DNA of 10,965 nt from CAZNQW01 sp964575225 (GTDB lineage: Bacteria; Chloroflexota; Anaerolineae; JAAYZQ01), in the NCBI GenBank assembly GCA_964575225.1, contig CAZNQW010000125.1:1-10965 (forward strand), in the 5' to 3' direction. Each line of letters begins with the position of its first letter. Position 1 is the first letter of the stretch. The position numbers and the translations under genes were made by a program. Positions 6,050 to 10,965 of this stretch are shown piece by piece. The notes under the pieces were generated by a model. It was not told where the DNA came from, did not search any database, and worked only from the letters and a program-made list of their open reading frames with translations.

Positions 6050-8488
6050 ATGAAGACATCGCAAAAAGCGAGCCTCGCAGCGCTGCTGGTGATTCTGCTG
6101 CTGGCGGGCGCCCTTCGGTTCTACGGCCTGGATGCTCAGAGCCTGTGGAACGACGAGGGCACGAGCGTGGCTCTGGCCCGGCAGGGGCTGGGGGCCATTG
6201 CCCGCGCCGCGGCTCTCGACATCCACCCCCCTCTGTACTATTGGCTGTTGAGCGGTTGGGTGCGATTGCTGGGCGACAGCGAAACCGCCGTGCGCGCCCT
6301 TTCGGCCCTGCTGGGGGTCGGCCTCGTGGCCCTGACCTTTGCCCTGGGGCAACGCCTGGCAGGGCCTTGGACCGGCCTGTGGGCGGCCCTGTGGGCGGCG
6401 ATCCACCCCTTTCAGATCTACTATTCCCAGGAAGCGCGGATGTACATGCTGCTGGCGGTGGTGACCGCCGCCACGGTCTGGGCGCTGGTCCGGTGGGTCG
6501 ATGGGGAAACCTGGACGGCCCTGGGAGCGCTGGTTCTGCTGGAGGCCGTCGGGCTGTATACCCACTATTCCTACCTCTTTTGCATCCTCATTGTGAACTT
6601 GGCTTATCTCCTGTGGCTGGCCCTGAATCGTCGATCCGGTCTTCGGCCCGCCCATGTGCTGCGTTGGACGGCGGCCCAGGGCGCCGTCGTCCTGCTCTAC
6701 CTGCCCTGGCTGCCCACGGCGCTGCGCCAGGTGACCACCTGGCCCAGCCCGACGCAGGACTCTGCGCTGGGTGCGGCCCTGGCCCACACCTGGCAATGGC
6801 TGGTGTTAGGTCCCACCGCCGAGACGGGTCGATGGACTCTGGCCTTGTTGCTGGCTGTTGGGCTGGCCGGGTGGGGGGTAGTGGCCCTGGCCCTGGGTGC
6901 ACATCGTGAAAACGCTCGGCGCCCGCGTCTCGGGGGCGCCACAGAGCCTGACGACAGCGCAGGCCGCCCCTGGGGACAGGGGCCGGGCGATGTGCACCTT
7001 CGCGCGCGGTGGGCCGCCGGACTGGGCCTCCTGTGGCTGGGATTGCCGGTGATCCTGATGTTCGCCCTGGGGCTGTACCGCGAGGCCTATCTCAAGTTCT
7101 TGCTGGTCAACGCGCCGGCGCTGTGCCTGCTGATGGCCTGCGGCCTTACGGCGCGCCTGCCCGGCTCTTCGGTGACGGGGGCGCGGCTGGTGCGGGGCCT
7201 GCAAGGGGTGGTTGCCCTGGTGGCCCTGGCCTCCAGCCTCGTGGTGCTGTGGGGCGCCTACACCGACCCGGTCCACGCCCGCGACGACTACCGGGGCATC
7301 GCCGCCTACATCGAGGCGGTGGGCCAGCCCGGCGACCTTGTGATCCTCAACGCGCCGGGCCAGCAGGAGGTTTTCGGCTACTATTACCGGGGCGCCTTGC
7401 CGGTGGTCCCCTTGCCCGAGAGCAGGCCGCCCGACCCGGCGCAGACCGAGGCGGCCCTGGCGGACCACGTCCAGCCGGGGACGCGGGTGTTCGCTGTGCT
7501 GTGGGCCACCGACGAGAGCGACCCACAGCGCCTGGTCGAGGGCTGGCTGGATCGCTCCACCTTCAAGGCCCTCGATAGCTGGTACGGCAATGTGCGACTG
7601 GCGGTGTACGCCGCGCCCGAACAGGCCCCGGCGGCACCGGAATTTGCCGTGGACGCCTGGCTCAAGAACCCCGAGACAGGCGATGAGGTCCGACTGGTGG
7701 GATCGAACCTGCTCAACGAGCGGCTGGCGGCGGGCGATATCGCCCAGTTGGCCCTGTTCTGGCAGGTCGAAGCCCAGCCGGTCCAGCGCTACAAGGTGTT
7801 CGTGCACGTGTTGGACGGCGGCAATCAGATCGTGGGCCAGCGGGACGCCGAACCCGGCGGGGGTGTACTCTTGACCACCGTGTGGGAGCCGGGCGAGCCG
7901 GTGATCGACTATTGGGGGGTGCCCATCCATCCGGCTACGCCGCCGGGTCGCTATCGGGTCGAGGTGGGCATGTACAACCCCGAAACGGGGCAGCGCCTGC
8001 TCACGGCCGACGGCGAGGGCCAGATCTGGCTGGAACCGTTGGTGGTGGAACGCCCCTTGGCTCCGGCGCCTACCGCTGCCCTGGGGATGCAGCACGAGGC
8101 CGGCGCCGACCTGGGTGGTCTGGTCCTCCTGGGGTACGACCTCTACAGGCTAGGGATGGAGCACCAGCCCGATGCGCCATTGCGCCCGGGAGATCTGCTG
8201 CACGTGAATCTGTACTGGACCACGAGCCAGCCCTTGCCGGGGGATTGGGGGGTAGAGATCGCCGTGGTCGATGCGGGGGGGCGGGTCCAGGTCCAGATCA
8301 GCGGCGAACCGGTGGGCGGATACCCCACTGGCCAGTGGCAAGCGGGCGACTTGTGGCGGGGCCAGTTTGCCCTGCCCCTGCCTGCTGACCTACCCGGTGG
8401 CCGCTATCGGCTGCGGATCGGGGCCATCGCGCCGGATGGGGACAGGCTCCACGAGTTCCTAGCAGAGCCATTTTGGGTAGGGGATTGA
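6050..8488 (+). CDS. GT39-like polytopic membrane glycosyltransferase with duplicated C-terminal beta domain
   Basis: This is a predicted GT-C fold integral membrane glycosyltransferase of 812 residues. Such enzymes transfer sugars from lipid-linked (polyprenyl phosphate) donors on the outer face of the membrane. The first membrane helix (about 8-27) is followed by LWNDEG with the catalytic-type Asp35-Glu36 pair, then DIHPPLYYW (about 57-65) and YYSQEARMY (about 124-132), the standard motif series of bacterial ArnT/PMT-like proteins. Further hydrophobic segments run to about residue 405. A hydrophilic, Arg-rich loop lies at about 284-321. The C-terminal 280 residues are soluble and contain two similar beta-sandwich-like units (about 545-660 and 683-795). 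The ribosome site is weak (GGTCGGA). The gene is last in the operon and convergent with the LysM gene. The acceptor could be a glycan, lipid or protein; none is evident. Confidence 0.87.
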   Translation: MKTSQKASLAALLVILLLAGALRFYGLDAQSLWNDEGTSVALARQGLGAIARAAALDIHPPLYYWLLSGWVRLLGDSETAVRALSALLGVGLVALTFALGQRLAGPWTGLWAALWAAIHPFQIYYSQEARMYMLLAVVTAATVWALVRWVDGETWTALGALVLLEAVGLYTHYSYLFCILIVNLAYLLWLALNRRSGLRPAHVLRWTAAQGAVVLLYLPWLPTALRQVTTWPSPTQDSALGAALAHTWQWLVLGPTAETGRWTLALLLAVGLAGWGVVALALGAHRENARRPRLGGATEPDDSAGRPWGQGPGDVHLRARWAAGLGLLWLGLPVILMFALGLYREAYLKFLLVNAPALCLLMACGLTARLPGSSVTGARLVRGLQGVVALVALASSLVVLWGAYTDPVHARDDYRGIAAYIEAVGQPGDLVILNAPGQQEVFGYYYRGALPVVPLPESRPPDPAQTEAALADHVQPGTRVFAVLWATDESDPQRLVEGWLDRSTFKALDSWYGNVRLAVYAAPEQAPAAPEFAVDAWLKNPETGDEVRLVGSNLLNERLAAGDIAQLALFWQVEAQPVQRYKVFVHVLDGGNQIVGQRDAEPGGGVLLTTVWEPGEPVIDYWGVPIHPATPPGRYRVEVGMYNPETGQRLLTADGEGQIWLEPLVVERPLAPAPTAALGMQHEAGADLGGLVLLGYDLYRLGMEHQPDAPLRPGDLLHVNLYWTTSQPLPGDWGVEIAVVDAGGRVQVQISGEPVGGYPTGQWQAGDLWRGQFALPLPADLPGGRYRLRIGAIAPDGDRLHEFLAEPFWVGD

Positions 8489-8571
8489 CCTGTTTTAGAG
8501 CTTTCGGCCACGGGTGCCCGAGCTGGCGCAAGGTGGGTTGATAACTCTCAAGATGCGGACCCTCGCTTGCG

Positions 8572-8589
8572 CCTGCCTGCGCAGGCAGG
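8572..8589. repeat. 18-bp perfect palindrome between convergent genes
   Basis: CCTGCCTGC followed directly by GCAGGCAGG is a perfect palindrome in the 140-bp gap between the convergent stops at 8488 and 8629. As RNA it would fold into a strong GC hairpin read from either strand, so it may act as a bidirectional terminator or be a dispersed REP-like repeat. Neither side has a T-tract. The rest of the gap shows no gene. Confidence 0.6.
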
Positions 8590-8628
8590 GGTGATGCAAT
8601 CAAACGGGAGATTGAAGCAAGTACCCGA

Positions 8629-9597
8629 CTACCAGTGTTTGGTCCAGTTGACAATGGCCGCCTGGTGCCCGTCGCCCCCCGGCTTGCAGCGGTTGGTGTC
8701 AAAGGTGATGCTGACGGAGGCGGAGGCCTGGACCGGTTGGCCGTTGATCTCCACGACCCGCGCCGTGCAGGTCCAGTTCTGGGGGCTGGACTGACCAAAA
8801 GCAAAGTCATAGTGCCCGGGCTCGTATTCCCCCGGGGTGCCCGAGGGGTGGGAGCGCCACACATTCCCGTAGCAGTCGACTTCTATGACGACGCCGTTCA
8901 CGGGGTTGCCCGCCAGGTCGACGACGACGCTTTGCTTGGCAATGTTCGGGCCGATGCAGTTGGGAGCCACCAACGGATCCCAGACGACTTGACCCGTGAA
9001 CTGGAACTGGGGTTTGGGCGTCGGGGTGATGGTAGGTGGCTTGGGCTTGGGTGTGGGCGCCTTGGTGGGCTTGGGCGCCGGCGTGGAGGTTGGCGGGATG
9101 GGCGTCGCGGTAGCCACCGCGACGCTCGCGCCGGGGATGATCAGCCTCTGATCGATCTGAAGGACGCTGTTCTCGCTCAAGCCGTTGGCCTGGGCCAAGG
9201 CCTCGATGGTCACACCATACTTTTGGGCGATGATCGACAGGCTCTCGCCTTGTTGAACGGTGTGCATCACGGGCGCCAGCGTGGGTTCAGGCGTGATTGC
9301 CGCCTCGGTCAAGGGCTCGGTGACGGTGAGCGCGCCGGTGGGCACCATCGCGGGGGTGGGTGTGGGGCTGACGGGCGTCCGCGTCGGGATTGTCGTGCAG
9401 GTGGGCAGGACGATCCATTTGGAGGGTTGGGTCCAATTGGGCGACTCGACGTCCATGGCCTGAAAGGTGGGCTTGGGGGTTCGTAGCGCAAGAGCGGAAG
9501 GTTGCTGACGGGCGGCAAGTTGCGTGAACGCCGTGCTAAAAATGATATAGTTGAGTAGCACCAGGATAATGAGAATGGCCCAATGTCTCCACTTCAT
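8629..9597 (-). CDS. Membrane-anchored LysM protein with Pro/Thr/Lys linker and C-terminal beta-rich domain
   Basis: This 322-residue cell-surface protein is likely to bind N-acetylglucosamine-containing glycan such as peptidoglycan. Residues about 6-24 form an uncleaved-looking membrane anchor after MKWRH. A low-complexity Pro/Thr region (about 40-110) precedes one LysM domain (about 112-155), with the typical TVQQGESLSIIAQKYGV opening, ALAQANGL and RLIIPG closing. A second linker (about 157-203) is rich in Pro, Thr and Lys. The last ~118 residues are beta-rich with four cysteines and a GNPVNGVVIEVD stretch, and resemble the end of the lipoprotein at 2604-3404. The start is ATG 9597, with AAAGGGG seven bases upstream; a longer reading from 9666 adds 23 residues that would overlap the promoter. 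It is divergent from the GT2 gene. The LysM call is firm and the C-terminal function is unknown. Confidence 0.87.
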   Translation of the reverse strand: MKWRHWAILIILVLLNYIIFSTAFTQLAARQQPSALALRTPKPTFQAMDVESPNWTQPSKWIVLPTCTTIPTRTPVSPTPTPAMVPTGALTVTEPLTEAAITPEPTLAPVMHTVQQGESLSIIAQKYGVTIEALAQANGLSENSVLQIDQRLIIPGASVAVATATPIPPTSTPAPKPTKAPTPKPKPPTITPTPKPQFQFTGQVVWDPLVAPNCIGPNIAKQSVVVDLAGNPVNGVVIEVDCYGNVWRSHPSGTPGEYEPGHYDFAFGQSSPQNWTCTARVVEINGQPVQASASVSITFDTNRCKPGGDGHQAAIVNWTKHW

Positions 9598-9604
9598 GCT
9601 CGTG

Positions 9605-9611
9605 CCCCTTT
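9605..9611 (-). promoter_or_regulatory. Ribosome binding site that fixes the LysM protein start
   Basis: On the minus strand AAAGGGG is followed by 7 bases and then ATG 9597, which begins a typical membrane-anchor sequence. This decides against the in-frame start at 9666, which falls on the -10 box of the gene's own promoter. Confidence 0.6.
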
Positions 9612-9666
9612 GCCCAGTACGGGTTGCCCGGACTTTTCCAGGTATAGATGCCCACTTTGGGTTCAC

Positions 9667-9695
9667 AGTATACCACGTTCTGGGTGATTGCGCAA
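9667..9695 (-). promoter_or_regulatory. Promoter of the LysM gene
   Basis: Read on the minus strand: -35 TTGCGC (9690-9695), 17-bp spacer, -10 TATACT (9667-9672). Transcription should begin near 9660 and give a leader of about 60 bases. CCAAAGTGGG lies at the expected start (plus-strand 9651-9660) and is shared with the promoter at 2542-2570. Confidence 0.6.
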
Positions 9696-9724
9696 CCGCG
9701 GGATTCGCTCGGTTAGCGTTGAAA

Positions 9725-9754
9725 TTGGATCAATATCACAAAGATAGCTATAAT
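9725..9754 (+). promoter_or_regulatory. Promoter of the GT2 gene
   Basis: A perfect -10 box TATAAT lies at 9749-9754. The best -35 candidate is TTGGAT (9725-9730) with an 18-bp spacer, a weak match; TTGAAA at 9719-9724 is a better box but 24 bp away. Transcription would begin near 9761, inside a small hairpin, GGCAAC (9757-9762) pairing with GTTGCC (9770-9775). It is back to back with the LysM promoter. Confidence 0.55.
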
Positions 9755-9815
9755 TGGGCAACGGCCTGGGTTGCCGGGATGCCGGTGCTGGCGGGCCGCT
9801 TGAGAGGAGGGCAGG

Positions 9816-10829
9816 ATGATAGAGGTTTCGGTGATTGCCACAGTCCTGAATGAGGGACCGGCTATGGAAAAACTGCTGGTGTCGCTGGCCTCTCAAACCC
9901 GCCTGCCCGATCAAGTGGTCATCGTCGATGGCGGCTCGCAGGACGAAACGCTGTCCATCCTCGCAAGCTGGGCCGAAGCCGAGCAGCTTTCGCCGCGGCT
10001 GCCGCTGCGGGTGGAGAGCAGGCCGGGGGCCAATATCTCTGAGGGGCGTAATGCCGCCATCGAGGTTGCCGACGGCGAAGTGATTGCGTCGACCGATGCC
10101 GGGGTGCGGCTGGAACCCAACTGGCTGGAATCGCTGGTCGCTCCCTTTGAGGTCCCTACCGGTGGCCCGTTGGTCAGCGTGGTCTCGGGTTGGTTTGTGG
10201 CCGATCCCCAGACACCCTTTGAGACGGCGATGGGCGCCACCGTCTTGCCCGATCTCGGCGAGATCAACCCTGAAACGTTCCTGCCTTCCAGCCGGTCGGT
10301 GGCCTTTCGGAAATCGGCCTGGGAAGCGGTAGAGGGCTACCCCGAGTGGTTGGACTATTGCGAGGATCTGATCTTTGACCTGCGTTTGAAAGAGTTGTTT
10401 GGCCCTTTTCCCTTTGCGCCCGAGGCCTGCGTCCATTTTCGCCCCAGGAGCAATCTGCGCGCCTTTTTCAAGCAGTATTACCGCTATGCGCGGGGCGACG
10501 GCAAGGCCGATCTGTGGCGCCGGCGGCATGCCATCCGCTACCTGACCTACCTGGTCGCCGGACCGCTGCTGGTGGCGCTGGCGGTCTTTCATTCTCCCTG
10601 GTGGTGGTTGGCCCTGGTGGCGGGCTTGGGTGTGTATGTGGCAACACCCTATCGACGCCTGGGTCCTATGCTTTCTGGATATTCCTTTTGGGGGCGGCTA
10701 CAGGCGGTGATGCTGGTGCCCGTCATCCGCGTGGTGGGCGACGTGGCCAAAATGCTGGGCTATCCCGCGGGGTGGGTGTGGCGTTGCCGCAATTGGCGGC
10801 GGGACGAGATCCACTGGCGCGAGCGGTAG
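9816..10829 (+). CDS. Family 2 glycosyltransferase, membrane-associated
   Basis: This 337-residue inverting GT-A enzyme should transfer a sugar from a nucleotide-sugar donor on the cytoplasmic face of the membrane. The N-terminal domain shows the family 2 plan: ATVLNEG at 8-14, VDGGSQDET at 37-45 with nucleotide-binding Asp38, GRNAAIEVADGEVIASTDAG with the DxD-type position Asp94, and EDLIFD with the catalytic-base-type Glu183/Asp184. HFRPRSNLRAFFKQYYRYARG (about 208-228) is the region before the membrane part, equivalent to the acceptor-side motif of polymerising or lipid-acting GT2 enzymes. A hydrophobic hairpin (about 236-270) and a further hydrophobic helix follow. The start ATG has AGGAGG at 9805-9810, 5 bases upstream, an excellent site. 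A promoter lies just upstream. Acceptor and sugar are unknown. Confidence 0.88.
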   Translation: MIEVSVIATVLNEGPAMEKLLVSLASQTRLPDQVVIVDGGSQDETLSILASWAEAEQLSPRLPLRVESRPGANISEGRNAAIEVADGEVIASTDAGVRLEPNWLESLVAPFEVPTGGPLVSVVSGWFVADPQTPFETAMGATVLPDLGEINPETFLPSSRSVAFRKSAWEAVEGYPEWLDYCEDLIFDLRLKELFGPFPFAPEACVHFRPRSNLRAFFKQYYRYARGDGKADLWRRRHAIRYLTYLVAGPLLVALAVFHSPWWWLALVAGLGVYVATPYRRLGPMLSGYSFWGRLQAVMLVPVIRVVGDVAKMLGYPAGWVWRCRNWRRDEIHWRER

Positions 10830-10850
10830 AGGCCGGGATTTGGCTGGACC

Positions 10851-10964
10851 TCAGGGTTCGCTCGTGGTGATGGGCGGGCCCGGGCGCGCGTGGGCAGCCA
10901 TTTTCTCCTGCAGGATGGCCAGTAGACGGTCGCAGTGGAGGATGTGTCCCGAAAAGCGGACTAG
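10851..10964 (-). CDS. C-terminal tail of an unidentified gene running in from beyond the window
   Basis: On the minus strand the frame is open from the window edge to TGA (plus 10851-10853), giving 37 residues with the segment GHILHCDRLLAILQEKMAAH. About 78% of third positions are G or C, which matches the neighbours, and the composition looks like a real protein. A competing plus-strand frame here is rich in Arg, Ser and Cys and looks like a shadow. The gene would be convergent with GT2, with only 21 bp between the stops and no visible terminator. The family is not recognised. Confidence 0.45.
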   Translation of the reverse strand, partial: LVRFSGHILHCDRLLAILQEKMAAHARPGPPITTSEP

Positions 10965-10965
10965 G

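Noticed and set aside
8492..8502. GTTTTAGAGCT, identical to the first bases of a well-known type II CRISPR repeat.
   Set aside because: It occurs once, with no second repeat, no spacer spacing, no anti-repeat hairpin and no cas gene. It lies just after a stop codon in a short AT-richer patch, so coincidence is enough.
10870..10965. Plus-strand open frame at the right edge.
   Set aside because: Its product is dominated by Arg, Ser, Met and Cys and it has no ribosome site. The minus-strand frame over the same bases looks more like protein.

Overview
The window is GC-rich, densely coding chromosomal DNA. It looks like a member of the Chloroflexota, most likely an Anaerolineae- or Caldilineae-type lineage. 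This is an inference from four things: Pro/Thr-rich 'TPT' linkers in surface proteins, a family 39-type glycosyltransferase with a large C-terminal extension, a membrane-anchored glycosidase, and the codon use. No rRNA, tRNA, CRISPR array, transposase or phage gene was seen.

Layout: (1) positions 2-700 hold the C-terminal part of imidazolonepropionase (HutI, histidine degradation), cut by the window edge. (2) 912-2372 is a stand-alone B12-binding radical SAM enzyme with its own well-formed sigma70-like promoter. (3) 2604-8488 is a tight four-gene run behind a near-consensus promoter: a lipoprotein, a tandem-GNAT acetyltransferase, a glycosidase with a membrane anchor at both ends, and a polytopic GT39-like glycosyltransferase. 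The gaps are 3 bp, a 23-bp overlap and 19 bp, so an operon is very likely. (4) 8629-9597 on the minus strand is a membrane-anchored LysM protein, convergent with that operon. (5) 9816-10829 is a membrane-associated GT2 glycosyltransferase, divergent from the LysM gene across a 218-bp two-way promoter region. (6) 10851-10964 on the minus strand is probably the tail of another gene that enters from beyond the window.

Apart from hutI and the unidentified tail, the theme is the cell envelope. Two glycosyltransferases could build a glycan or glycolipid, and a glycosidase facing outward could trim or remodel it. A lipoprotein and a LysM protein may bind or organise it. The GNAT enzyme could acylate a precursor, and the radical SAM enzyme could modify a lipid or other envelope precursor. 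No substrate can be read from the sequence.

The best candidate for something undescribed is a surface module. The lipoprotein and the LysM protein appear to end in the same uncharacterised beta-rich domain, and their last 15 residues align without a gap. Both genes also carry the 10-mer CCAAAGTGGG at their core promoters, which hints at shared control.
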